A DNA stretch of 64,000 bases from NCBI GenBank assembly GCA_020636255.1, contig JACJYE010000008.1:124001-188000 (forward strand), read 5' to 3'. This document shows positions 53,795-62,026 of the stretch, one piece after another. Within the stretch, counting starts at the first letter, position 1; each line of letters begins with the position of its first letter. This DNA is from Lewinellaceae bacterium (GTDB lineage: Bacteria; Bacteroidota; Bacteroidia; Chitinophagales; Saprospiraceae). The notes beneath the pieces are model-generated. The model was given only the letters and a program-made list of their open reading frames with translations. It ran no database searches and was not told the DNA's origin. Made by a program: the position numbers and the translations under genes.

Positions 53795-54198
53795 ATCTTA
53801 TAGATTGAATAAGTTTTCCCCGTACCTCCAATCCCGGCCAGCCGGGACGGGCTCTTCTGGTTGGAGTAATCCCTCCGTACCTCCAACCTTCTGGTTGGAG
53901 CAATCCCTCCGTACCTCCAACCTTCTGGTTGGAGTAATCCCTCCGTACCTCCAATCCCGGCCTCCCGGGAAAGGCTCTTCCGTCTGGAGTAATTTCTCCG
54001 GTCCGGCCGGAAGCCCGGAGGTACGGTTAACCAAAGATTCGCAAAAATAGTTTTTTTACTACAGGTGAAAAAGTAAGAGCTCGTTTGGAGGCCTCTTTTC
54101 GCTATCAAAAGTGGCCTCCAATCAGCTCTGCGCATTTCCTGCTCGTAAACCTTTACCCTGGCTCAGTAGTTTTTATGCAGCAGGAAACCAAATCCCGG
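53795..54198. other. Divergent intergenic region with hairpin repeats
   Basis: About 400 bp between lysS and the histone-deacetylase-like gene. It contains the 34-bp hairpin-repeat array (53821-54031) and an inverted repeat at 54077-54127 (GAGCTCGTTTGGAGGCC with GGCCTCCAATCAGCTC). ORFs through the array on the minus strand are products of the repeats and are not called. Confidence 0.6.
53821..54031. repeat. Array of 34-bp repeats, each an 8-bp hairpin
   Basis: GTACCTCCAACC, TTCTGGTTGGAG and AATCCCTCC recur with exact 34-bp period at 53877, 53911 and 53945. Longer variants at 53822 and 53945 carry an inserted palindrome (TCCCGGCCAGCCGGGA, TCCCGGCCTCCCGGGA). Each unit can fold CTCCAACC-TTCT-GGTTGGAG. 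The array ends in a degenerate copy near 54010-54027. Confidence 0.85.
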
Positions 54199-55101
54199 AT
54201 GCTACGGATCGCTTATTCGCCGATATACAAGTACGAATTGCCGCAGGGGCACCGCTTTCCCATGGCCAAGTATGAACTACTGCCCGAACAGTTGCTGTAT
54301 GAAGGTACTGTGAGCGAAGACAGCTTTTTTCAGCCCGGCCCGCTCGACGAGTCCAGCATCCTGCTCACCCATGAAGAAACATACTGGGAAAAACTGAAGC
54401 ACCAGCAACTCAGCCCTAAAGAGATCCGGGCCATTGGCTTTCCTATGTCGGAACTACTGGTAGAACGTGGGCGCCACATCGCCAACGGCACCGTGCAGTG
54501 CGCCTTGTATTCCCGCCAACATGGCGTAGCTCTCAACGTGGCCGGCGGCACCCACCACAGCTTCAGCTACAAGGGCGAAGGCTTCTGCCTGCTCAACGAC
54601 ATCGCCATCGCCGCTAATTATCTGTTACACCATAAAATAGTAGAGACGATCCTGGTCATCGACCTCGATGTGCACCAGGGCAACGGCACGGCCCAGATCT
54701 TTCGAAACGACAAGCGGGTGTTCACCTTCAGCATGCACGGCGAGAAAAATTACCCCCACCGCAAAGAAAGCTCCTGCCTCGACATCGGGCTGCCCGACAA
54801 AACCGGGGACGAAGCCTACCTGAAGATATTACAGGAAACGCTGCCCCGCCTGTTCGACGAAGTGCAGCCCGAACAGGTTTTTTACCTCAGCGGCGTGGAT
54901 GTCATCTGGTCCGACAAACTCGGCCGCCTCAGCCTGAGTATCGAAGGCTGCAAAGCGCGCGACCGCTATGTGCTGGAAAGTTGCCGGAGGCACAAAGTGC
55001 CTGTAGCCGTAAGCATGGGCGGCGGGTATTCCCACCGCCTGTCCCACATCATCGAAGCCCATGCGAATACTTTCCGCGTGGCGCAGGAGGTGTATTTTTG
55101 A
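54199..55101 (+). CDS. Histone deacetylase-family (acetoin utilisation/APAH-like) hydrolase
   Basis: 300 residues from ATG 54199 (MLRIAYSPIYKYELPQGHRF); ATG 54175 would add 8 residues, and the reading frame back to 54085 runs through the inverted repeat. The arginase/deacetylase fold is complete: the His pair in GGTHHSFSYKGEGFCLLND (about 117-135), zinc ligands in VIDLDVHQGNGTAQIF (about 152-167) and the Asp in YLSGVDVIWSDKLGRLSLS, and the transition-state Tyr in MGGGYSHR (about 277). Bacterial members deacetylate small acetylated amines or proteins; the substrate is unknown. Confidence 0.9.
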   Translation: MLRIAYSPIYKYELPQGHRFPMAKYELLPEQLLYEGTVSEDSFFQPGPLDESSILLTHEETYWEKLKHQQLSPKEIRAIGFPMSELLVERGRHIANGTVQCALYSRQHGVALNVAGGTHHSFSYKGEGFCLLNDIAIAANYLLHHKIVETILVIDLDVHQGNGTAQIFRNDKRVFTFSMHGEKNYPHRKESSCLDIGLPDKTGDEAYLKILQETLPRLFDEVQPEQVFYLSGVDVIWSDKLGRLSLSIEGCKARDRYVLESCRRHKVPVAVSMGGGYSHRLSHIIEAHANTFRVAQEVYF

Positions 55102-55174
55102 AATCTCGAAAAAGGCCTTGAAGCGGTAACCAGCCTAAAGCGCTGAATGCCTTAAACTTAGGCATAAACAAAAA

Positions 55175-55203
55175 AAAAGGTCGCACCGATCGTGCGACCT
55201 TTT
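55175..55203. terminator. Bidirectional intrinsic terminator
   Basis: AAAAGGTCGCAC (55175-55186) pairs perfectly with GTGCGACCTTTT (55192-55203). A-runs on the left give a run of Ts on the minus strand, and Ts on the right serve the plus strand, so it can end the deacetylase-like transcript and stop minus-strand transcription. Confidence 0.75.
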
Positions 55204-55204
55204 C

Positions 55205-55523
55205 AATTATAATCCCATGAACATATCCAAAATAAATCTTTTGATCTCTTCAAAAATGTCTGTCGATTTTTTGAATATGACAAACATTTCAACTAACTTC
55301 GCCTCAGCGAAAAAAAGAGAATACTACTCCACAGTTAATAACAAATTGTGATCTTTGGAACTTTCTTTTTTTGGATTACTTACATAATCCCATGAACATG
55401 ACCTAATTCGGAGGCGGGCTTCTTCAAGCTCGCCTTTTTTTTATCTTTCAGGGATAGTGTTGATGCGTCCCGAAACTGCATTCCGGGACGACACAACCAC
55501 TTAAATTATAATCCCATGAACAT
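55205..55523. repeat. Three copies of ATAATCCCATGAACAT beside hairpins
   Basis: Exact copies lie at 55209-55224, 55384-55399 and 55508-55523. Copies 1 and 3 extend to 22 identical bases (AATTATAATCCCATGAACATAT). On the plus strand each contains an ATG opening a reading frame (44, 4 and 6 codons); on the minus strand each reads ATGTTCATGGGATTA, opening MFMGL-type mini-ORFs. Copies 1 and 3 directly follow a hairpin and copy 2 directly precedes one. Confidence 0.7.
55412..55442 (+). terminator. Intrinsic terminator downstream of motif copy 2
   Basis: AGGCGGGCTT (55412-55421) pairs with AAGCTCGCCT (55426-55435, one G:T pair) around CTTC, followed by eight Ts. It is 12 nt after motif copy 2, as in an attenuator or the end of a short RNA. 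Confidence 0.7.
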
Positions 55524-55784
55524 ATTCAATCTCTAAAGTATTTCAATCAACTTGTCTGTACCGCCTCTGTTAATCACCTTTCACGATACAAATATGCAGG
55601 CATAACCATGGGAAAACAAAGACAAAATCAACGGAATGTGAAAATTAACTCCTGCTTTAGTTAACAACTAAATAATTGATTAAAAGCATTTTATAATTTT
55701 ATTGATCAGTGCATTGTGAATATTGTTCTTTGAATACAGGAGTTTTACCTGTGATTTTTTTCAAAAAAAAATGAGGCTTTGGTT

Positions 55785-55824
55785 AAAAACGAGCGGCCCC
55801 CGGGAACATTTCCGGGGGCCGCTC
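55785..55824 (-). terminator. Intrinsic terminator of the coiled-coil gene
   Basis: GAGCGGCCCCCGG (55791-55803) pairs perfectly with CCGGGGGCCGCTC (55812-55824). On the minus strand it lies 30 nt after the stop codon at 55854 and is followed by GTTTTTAACC. Confidence 0.8.
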
Positions 55825-55853
55825 GCACAATAACTACAATATTCTAACCTGGG

Positions 55854-57446
55854 TCAGGCATCCTTTTGGTCATCCGCTTCCGCCTCTACTTCTTCCGACT
55901 CGGATTCGGTTTCAGGAGCAGCATCCGCAGGGGTTTCCTGAGGGGCCTCAGCCTCCGCGTCGGGTTCCGTTTCGGCTTCCACCGCTTCCGCCGATGGCGT
56001 TTCTACCTCCGTTTCGGCTTCAGGTGTCACCACCACGGCCGCTTCGGCTGCTATTGGCTCCTGTTCCTCTTTCGCCGCTTCGTCCAGGCTTTCTTTAACT
56101 TCTTCGATAGCTTCTTCGATCTTATCACCTACCACTTCGGCAACAGCCCGGATAGTATCCGAAACGTCCTCCAAAGCTTCGCTTACGGTATCGGACAAGG
56201 CCTCGAGTATCGAGCCTTTGGAAGCCGGAGGCGCTTCAGCATCGGCATCTTTGCCCTTTTCTCCGATGATGGCCTCCGCAGCTTTTTCCAGTTCTTCAGA
56301 ATGTTCTTCCAGCGCAGCATAATCAGCCTTGATCTGCTCATGTATTTTGGCTTCGGCCTCTTTTTTGGCCTGTTCCAGGCGCTCCTGCTCCTTCCGTTTG
56401 GCGTCTTTCTCCTCCTGTTTGTTCTTCCGGCGCTCGAGGTCAGCTTTCGTGTGCATCATTTCAGCCAGCTTCTCCTGTTTAGAGCGGATGCGTTCCTCGA
56501 TCATTTTGATCTTGGCCTGGCGGATCTGCGCTTCCAGCTGCCCGTCGGTCTTAGCGATCTTGCGGTTCTGGAAAGACAGGTCGTCTTCATCCCGTTTGAT
56601 GGAGCGTTCCATCTTTTCGATCGCCGAAAGCAGGCCGTCGTACCTGCGGTCGAGGCGCTCCAGTGGAGAACGGTCGTCGCCGGAATCGCCAAAGCGTTTT
56701 TCCTTCACCATCTTGAAAGCGGCATCCAGGCGTTCCCACACTTTGGCACGGTGGTCGCGGGTAAACTTGGCATCGCGGAACTTGCGCTGCATATCTTTCA
56801 GCTCGTCAAAGATAGGCTGCAGGCGAAGGCCTTCGGAGACGCGTTTCTCAACGTCTTCGAGCATCGCGATAAACTTATCGTAGCTCTCGCGGCTCTGCTC
56901 CTTGAATTCATCATCGAGCTTCGAGCGCAGGTCTTTGAGCTTGCCAAACAGCTCGTTGGTCTTGTCGCGCAGCATGTCGGCATGGTCCCTGAAAAGGTTG
57001 CGGTCTCGGACCTGGCCCTGCACTTTATCCCAGAACGCCTTGAGCTCATCCCAAGCCTTATTGTCAAAGCGGGAGAGCTGGCCGATCTTCTCCTTCAGGT
57101 CTTCCAACTCCGATTCGTAGGCCTGGCTGAGTTTGGAAGAAAGGACGATAAACTGCCACTCCGTCTGGGCACGCAGGATGAGGTCACCCCGTTCCACTTT
57201 GATCTCTTCGGGCAACATACTTTCAGAGATCTGGAGGCTGCGCTCCATCTCCGCATATCCTTCCGGAAGCTCTACCGGTTTGTCATCCCGCCATTCATTC
57301 ATCATCAGCTGGCTGAATTCTTCCGTAGCCACGCTTTCGGGAAAAGTGTAGACCTTCACCTTATTCTCATCTGATAAGAGCTCCAGTGCCACCAAAATTC
57401 GTTCATCCTGGTCATTCGACCCCCAAAGTACAAGCTTGGTCTTCAT
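55854..57446 (-). CDS. Coiled-coil protein with acidic Ala/Glu-rich tail (DUF349-like region)
   Basis: 530 residues from ATG 57446 (MKTKLVLWGSNDQDERILVA); an ATG at 57506 adds 20 unlikely residues. The N-terminus (1-110) is a small alpha/beta domain. Residues about 115-270 are helical with spaced Trp and Arg (FDNKAWDELKAFWDKVQGQV, KFTRDHRAKVWERLDAAFKM), reminiscent of DUF349 helices. A long coiled coil follows (about 275-400, ERIRSKQEKLAEMMHTKADL). The last 120 residues are a disordered Glu/Ala/Pro tail with VSEALEDVSDTI-type amphipathic segments. No signal or membrane segment. I believe such proteins are conserved in the phylum, but no function is known to me. Confidence 0.82.
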   Translation of the reverse strand: MKTKLVLWGSNDQDERILVALELLSDENKVKVYTFPESVATEEFSQLMMNEWRDDKPVELPEGYAEMERSLQISESMLPEEIKVERGDLILRAQTEWQFIVLSSKLSQAYESELEDLKEKIGQLSRFDNKAWDELKAFWDKVQGQVRDRNLFRDHADMLRDKTNELFGKLKDLRSKLDDEFKEQSRESYDKFIAMLEDVEKRVSEGLRLQPIFDELKDMQRKFRDAKFTRDHRAKVWERLDAAFKMVKEKRFGDSGDDRSPLERLDRRYDGLLSAIEKMERSIKRDEDDLSFQNRKIAKTDGQLEAQIRQAKIKMIEERIRSKQEKLAEMMHTKADLERRKNKQEEKDAKRKEQERLEQAKKEAEAKIHEQIKADYAALEEHSEELEKAAEAIIGEKGKDADAEAPPASKGSILEALSDTVSEALEDVSDTIRAVAEVVGDKIEEAIEEVKESLDEAAKEEQEPIAAEAAVVVTPEAETEVETPSAEAVEAETEPDAEAEAPQETPADAAPETESESEEVEAEADDQKDA

Positions 57447-57668
57447 AACAGCGTTTAAAAGATTTGCGATTACAACTATTGGTACCTGCGAAAAGGTTAG
57501 CGCCATTTCGCTTCTTCAACTATACATGATTGCTGTAAAAACCCGCCGCTTTCGGCAGGTTATCCTTTCAAATTTATAAAAATGCCTCTAAAAAAGACAA
57601 CTTTTATCCTGTATTTCTGGGCATGCGCGGGGGCGGCCCCACGCCTTGCTCAATAGCTTACAGCGCCT

Positions 57669-58688
57669 TCAGGCCATAGCCGCCTTTTGCCCGAGCAGCT
57701 TGTGCTCCAGCAGGTATTCGGCGATCTGGACGGCATTGGTCGCTGCCCCTTTGCGCAGGTTGTCGGCTACGACCCACAGGTTGAGGCCGTTCTCTATCGA
57801 TTCATCCCGGCGAATGCGCCCTACAAACACCTCGTCGCGGTTTTTCGCAGCGAGCGGCATGGGGTACTGGTTTTGCTTTGGGTCGTCAACGACCGTAAGG
57901 CCGGGCATGTCTTCCAGCATTCGGCGCACTTCTGCTATCTCGTAGGGCCGGGCAAACTCTACATTCACCGATTCGGAATGCCCGCCGTGTACGGGTACGC
58001 GCACAGCAGTGGCCGTTACGCGAATGCTGTCGTCGCCGAGTATCTTTCTCGTTTCGTTGACGAGCTTCATTTCCTCCTTGGTATAGTCGTTATCCAGGAA
58101 AACGTCGCAATGCGGGAGGCAATTCTCAAAGATCGGGTAATGATAGGCCATCTCTTCCGGCTTGGGGTCGAAGCCCTTGCGCTCGAGCTGGTATTGCTTG
58201 ACCGCTTTCATGCCCGTGCCGGTGAACGACTGATAAGTGCTCACTACGACCCGCCGAATCTGGTAGGCCCGGTGCAGCGGCGCTAAAGCCATCACCATTT
58301 GTATTGTCGAGCAATTGGGATTGGCGATGATCTTATCAGCTTTCGTCAATATATCGGCATTGACCTCAGGCACCACGAGCTTTTTGTCGGGGTCCATACG
58401 CCAGGCCGATGAATTGTCGATAACCACAGTGCCAGCTGCTGCAAACTTGGGGGCCCATTCCAGCGAAGTGCTTCCGCCTGCGGAAAAAATAGCTACATCA
58501 GGCCTGGCGGCCACGGCTTCCTCCATACCGATAACGGTATAGGGTTCATCCCGAAATTTAACTTCCTTGCCTACCGACCGGGCGGAGGCCACAGCCAGAA
58601 ATTCCCCGACGGGGAAGTTGCGCTCTTCGAGCACTTTGCACATCACACCACCCACAAGGCCCGTAACGCCAACAACTGCAATTTTCAT
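57669..58688 (-). CDS. asd: Aspartate-semialdehyde dehydrogenase
   Basis: 339 residues from ATG 58688 (MKIAVVGVTGLVGGVMCKVL); an ATG at 58709 adds 7. The NADP-binding loop GVTGLVG, the catalytic Cys in NPNCSTIQMV (about 126-135), and the substrate and His regions (VRVPVHGGHSESVNVEF) are intact, as is the family length. It reduces aspartyl-4-phosphate to the semialdehyde in the lysine/threonine/methionine/diaminopimelate pathway. It stands alone, divergent from the lamin-tail gene. Confidence 0.97.
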   Translation of the reverse strand: MKIAVVGVTGLVGGVMCKVLEERNFPVGEFLAVASARSVGKEVKFRDEPYTVIGMEEAVAARPDVAIFSAGGSTSLEWAPKFAAAGTVVIDNSSAWRMDPDKKLVVPEVNADILTKADKIIANPNCSTIQMVMALAPLHRAYQIRRVVVSTYQSFTGTGMKAVKQYQLERKGFDPKPEEMAYHYPIFENCLPHCDVFLDNDYTKEEMKLVNETRKILGDDSIRVTATAVRVPVHGGHSESVNVEFARPYEIAEVRRMLEDMPGLTVVDDPKQNQYPMPLAAKNRDEVFVGRIRRDESIENGLNLWVVADNLRKGAATNAVQIAEYLLEHKLLGQKAAMA

Positions 58689-58863
58689 AGTCCTCAATTT
58701 TAGATTCACAAAATCAACCAGGCCAGGGCTCTGTTATTGATCTTCACCCCCCTCCCGGGGGCGAGGGGCAAAGATACATCCAAAGGTGGATTGGGGAAAG
58801 GCCAATCTTTTAAAATTTCCATTTCCCGGCCTTTGTGTAACCCCTTATTACTATTTTTGGCCT

Positions 58864-61482
58864 ATGACACACCGAACCTTCATTTTCACCTTACTCTTCC
58901 TGCTGTACGCCGCTGTTGCCCTGGCTCAGCTTCAGGATGATTTCTCCGACGGAGATTTTACCAATGCTCCGGAATGGCTGGGAGATGTAGGTAAGTTCAC
59001 CGTCAACAGTGGCATGCTCCAACTCTCTGACGGGTCGCCGGCCGCTAACAACACAACGAGCCTGTACCTGCCCGCCCCTACGGCTACCAACGCCACCACG
59101 AGCTGGGAATTTTTCGTACGCCTCGATTTTTCTCCTTCGACGAGCAACTTTGCCCGCATATACCTGAGCGCCAGCAACCCAGCCCTCGCGGGCAGCCAGG
59201 AAGGCTACTACGTCAAAGTGGGGGGGATATCGGGAAGCGATGACGCCCTGGAGCTCTACCGGCAAGACGGCAACTCATCCGTGCTGCTGATCAGCGGGAC
59301 GGCAGGGGCTGTCGGAGGCGACACCGCCATCGCCAGGGTGCGGGCCGAACGCAATACGGATGGCGAATGGTCGCTATGGGCCGACTACAGCGGCGGCACT
59401 GATCTGCAGCTCCAGGGCACGGCAACCGATTTGGCCTATCCCATGGGAGCTTTCTTCGGATTTTACTGCCGCTATACCAGCACCCGCAATGAAGACTTCT
59501 TTTTCGATGACGTCAACGTCGGCCCCCTCTTCGCCGATGTCGAACCACCCGCCCTGCTGGAAGCGAAAGCCCTCAGCGCTACCGAAGTAGAGGTGCGCTT
59601 CAGTGAGCCAATCGACACCGCCGATGCGTCGGGCCCCTCTCTTTTTAATATAGATAACGGCATCGGCCAGCCACAGGCTTCCGCACCTCAACCAGGCAGC
59701 CCCGAACTGGTGCTGCTCACCCTGGCCATGCCCCTGCAAAATACGGCGAGCTACCAGCTTACGGTTACAGGTATCAGAGACGTCAGTGGAAACGGCGCAG
59801 GGCCGCAAAGTACGTCCTTCACCTATTACGACATCCGGCCCCCGGTTTACCAGGACGTCATACTCACCGAGGCTTTCCCCGACCCCTCGCCCAGCCAGGG
59901 CCTACCAGAGGGAGAATATATCGAACTGTACAACCGCAGCGACAAGGCCATCCAGTTATCCGGCCTGCGCTTCTCTGCCGGTGACACGCCCAAGGCCTTG
60001 CCCGATGGCCTGCTGCTGCCAGGCGCCTACCTGGCCCTTTGCGACGACGCCTACGAAGCCGCCTACTCTGCTTTCGGCCCCACAGCTTCCCTGGCCAGTT
60101 TCCCGGCGCTCACCAATAGCGGTGATGCGCTCAGCCTTACCGACGCCGACGGCAACCTTATCTTCAGCCTGGAATACAGCGACAGCTGGTACCGCGACGA
60201 TAACAAAGCCGGCGGCGGCTACAGCCTGGAGCTGATCCGACTGGACGGCCCCTTCGACTGCCCCGGAAACTGGCGGGCATCCCGCGCCCAGGCCGGCGGC
60301 ACGCCAGGCCAGCCCAATAGCTGGCTGGGTGAAGTGGCTGACGATATGCCCCCTGCCCTGTTGCGCGCTATCGCCGAAAGTGAATTCGAGATCCGCCTGG
60401 CCTTCAGCGAGGCCATGGATGAAGCCACGGCTTCAGCAGCCGGCAATTACACGCTCACGCCCCCCATAGGCATATCCGAAGTGCTGCTGCAACCCGGAGA
60501 GCAGGAAGCCATACTGCTGCTCGGTGAAGCCCTGAGCCCGGGGCTGGCCTACGAGCTCACCGCTACAAACGCCGTTACCGATTGTATGGGCAATGGCATG
60601 GGCCCGGACAACTCGGCGGCCGTCGGGCTGGCCGAAACGATGGAGCCCGGCGATGTCGTCATCAACGAAGTGCTGTTCAACCCCGCCCCTAACGGCTTCG
60701 ACTTTGTGGAACTCTACAACCGCTCCGATAAGATATTCAACCTCAATGGCCTGGCTATAGAAAACCAGCTCAAGGATAGCGGCGATACCCTTACTGCCAT
60801 TGAAACCGATTACCTGCTGTTGCCGCAGGCCTACGTGGTGCTGACGGAAAACCCCGACGATATTCTGAGCCGTTATGTAGTACAGGCGCCTGGAGCCTTG
60901 CTGGAAAATGAGCTGCCCACCCTGGAAGACAAATCCGGCAACATCACCCTGCGCATCGACGGCATAACCATTGATTCCTTCGACTATGCCGAAAGCCTGC
61001 ATTACCCCTTGCTCGACACCAGGGAAGGTGTTTCATTGGAGCGCCTTTCCCCGGATGCGCCTACCCAGGCGTCCGGCAACTGGCATTCTGCAGCTGCAAC
61101 AGCGGGCTTCGCTACGCCTACCTATAAAAATTCGCAGTTTCAGGAACAACCTTCGGTTCTGGGCCGGCTGATCGACATTCCCAACACGGCCTTTTCTCCT
61201 GACGGTGACGGCTATGAAGACGTACTGCTGGCCAACTACGAACTGGACGGGCCGGGATATACGCTAAACCTGCACATTTACGATAGCCAGGGGCGGCTGG
61301 TGCGCCGCCTGGCCAATAACGAAACCCTGGCGGCGAGCGGCAGCCTGAAATGGGATGGCGTCACCGACGACAATAGCCCTGCCCGCATGGGCATATACGT
61401 GCTGTGGTTCGAACTATTCACGCCCGATGGTACCGTTCATCGCGAGAAAAAGGCTGTCGTGCTGGCCGGGCGGCTGGAATAA
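58864..61482 (+). CDS. Exported surface protein with lamin-tail and Ig-like domains
   Basis: 872 residues from ATG 58864 (MTHRTFIFTLLFLLYAAVAL, signal peptide ending AQ); the longer frame from 58786 lacks a signal. Order: a lectin/laminin-G-like beta domain (about 25-215); a SbsA-type Ig domain (about 220-320, LEAKALSATEVEVRFSEPID); a lamin-tail domain (about 335-470, ILTEAFPDPSPS, EYIELYNRSDKAIQLSGL); a second Ig unit (about 490-590); a second lamin-tail domain (about 595-750, VVINEVLFNPAPNGFDFVEL); and a FlgD-like C-terminal domain (about 775-872, FSPDGDGYEDVLLANYELDG). No canonical type IX sorting tail is obvious, though the FlgD-like end may serve. Likely a cell-surface or secreted structural protein. 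Confidence 0.9.
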   Translation: MTHRTFIFTLLFLLYAAVALAQLQDDFSDGDFTNAPEWLGDVGKFTVNSGMLQLSDGSPAANNTTSLYLPAPTATNATTSWEFFVRLDFSPSTSNFARIYLSASNPALAGSQEGYYVKVGGISGSDDALELYRQDGNSSVLLISGTAGAVGGDTAIARVRAERNTDGEWSLWADYSGGTDLQLQGTATDLAYPMGAFFGFYCRYTSTRNEDFFFDDVNVGPLFADVEPPALLEAKALSATEVEVRFSEPIDTADASGPSLFNIDNGIGQPQASAPQPGSPELVLLTLAMPLQNTASYQLTVTGIRDVSGNGAGPQSTSFTYYDIRPPVYQDVILTEAFPDPSPSQGLPEGEYIELYNRSDKAIQLSGLRFSAGDTPKALPDGLLLPGAYLALCDDAYEAAYSAFGPTASLASFPALTNSGDALSLTDADGNLIFSLEYSDSWYRDDNKAGGGYSLELIRLDGPFDCPGNWRASRAQAGGTPGQPNSWLGEVADDMPPALLRAIAESEFEIRLAFSEAMDEATASAAGNYTLTPPIGISEVLLQPGEQEAILLLGEALSPGLAYELTATNAVTDCMGNGMGPDNSAAVGLAETMEPGDVVINEVLFNPAPNGFDFVELYNRSDKIFNLNGLAIENQLKDSGDTLTAIETDYLLLPQAYVVLTENPDDILSRYVVQAPGALLENELPTLEDKSGNITLRIDGITIDSFDYAESLHYPLLDTREGVSLERLSPDAPTQASGNWHSAAATAGFATPTYKNSQFQEQPSVLGRLIDIPNTAFSPDGDGYEDVLLANYELDGPGYTLNLHIYDSQGRLVRRLANNETLAASGSLKWDGVTDDNSPARMGIYVLWFELFTPDGTVHREKKAVVLAGRLE

Positions 61483-61506
61483 GGGCCGGGACAAAAAACG
61501 ATTTCC

Positions 61507-61878
61507 ATGCTATCACAACGCCTACGCAGCTTCCGATACGCTTTCGCGGGCATTGGAGTACTGATGCGCAGCACACCCAACGCCCGTATTCACCTGCTCG
61601 CGGCTATTGCAGCCATAGCACTCGGCATATTCCTGTCTATATCCAATACCGAATGGTGCATCCTGGCCCTTTCCATTGCAATGGTTTTTTGCGCAGAGGC
61701 ATTTAATACCGCACTGGAACAGCTCACCGACCTCGTTTCGCCGGGACAACACCCTTTGGCGGGCAAGGCCAAAGACCTCGCTGCAGGGGCTGTGCTGCTG
61801 GCCGCTTTAGGAGCTGCAGCCACAGGGCTCATCATCTTTGCCCCCAAACTATGGCACTTAATGGCCATAGGCAGATGA
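61507..61878 (+). CDS. dgkA: Diacylglycerol/undecaprenol kinase
   Basis: 123 residues, three helices. The family signature is plain: FRYAFAGIGVLMRSTPNARI, the catalytic Glu in AEAFNTALEQLTDLVSP, and the GKAKDLAAGAVLLAALGAA helix. Gram-positive-type members phosphorylate undecaprenol, recycling the lipid carrier for wall synthesis. It starts 24 bp after the lamin-tail gene, so may be co-transcribed with it. Confidence 0.95.
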   Translation: MLSQRLRSFRYAFAGIGVLMRSTPNARIHLLAAIAAIALGIFLSISNTEWCILALSIAMVFCAEAFNTALEQLTDLVSPGQHPLAGKAKDLAAGAVLLAALGAAATGLIIFAPKLWHLMAIGR

Positions 61879-62026
61879 ACCGAAAGTGAGGAATATTTTC
61901 CGGAATCAAAATGAAATAGTTTCTATTAGTATTATTTTCACGTTTATTTGCACAAGTCCAGAGATCACTGCAATATAGGCTTCCGCTTGTGCGTCTATTG
62001 AAAACGCAACTTCTAAACTACCTGTC

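Larger units (their letters stand above)
55102..55853. other. Gene-free AT-rich region with repeated motif and terminators
   Basis: About 750 bp between convergent genes. It holds three hairpin/terminator-like structures and three copies of a 16-bp motif (all described separately). A 44-codon plus-strand ORF from 55217 (MNISKINLLISSKMSVDFLN) starts inside the first motif copy but has no other support. The stretch 55530-55780 is AT-rich with nothing I can assign; a small RNA is possible. Confidence 0.5.

Noticed and set aside
53821..54031. CRISPR array
   Set aside because: Units are contiguous with no unique spacers of regular length, and no cas gene is present.
53728..54135. Minus-strand ORFs encoding repeated RRDYSNQKS-like peptides
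   Set aside because: Translation of the 34-bp hairpin repeats; no start context or homology.
55866..57374. 502-codon plus-strand ORF with Phe/Leu/Arg-rich product
   Set aside because: Antisense of the Glu/Lys/Ala-rich coiled-coil gene, which creates an apparent ORF rich in Phe and Leu.
58852..58859. TATTTTTG as promoter of the lamin-tail gene
   Set aside because: It fits TAnnTTTG but lies only 4 bp before the chosen start codon, which would require a leaderless transcript; the TTTG upstream is spaced too closely.
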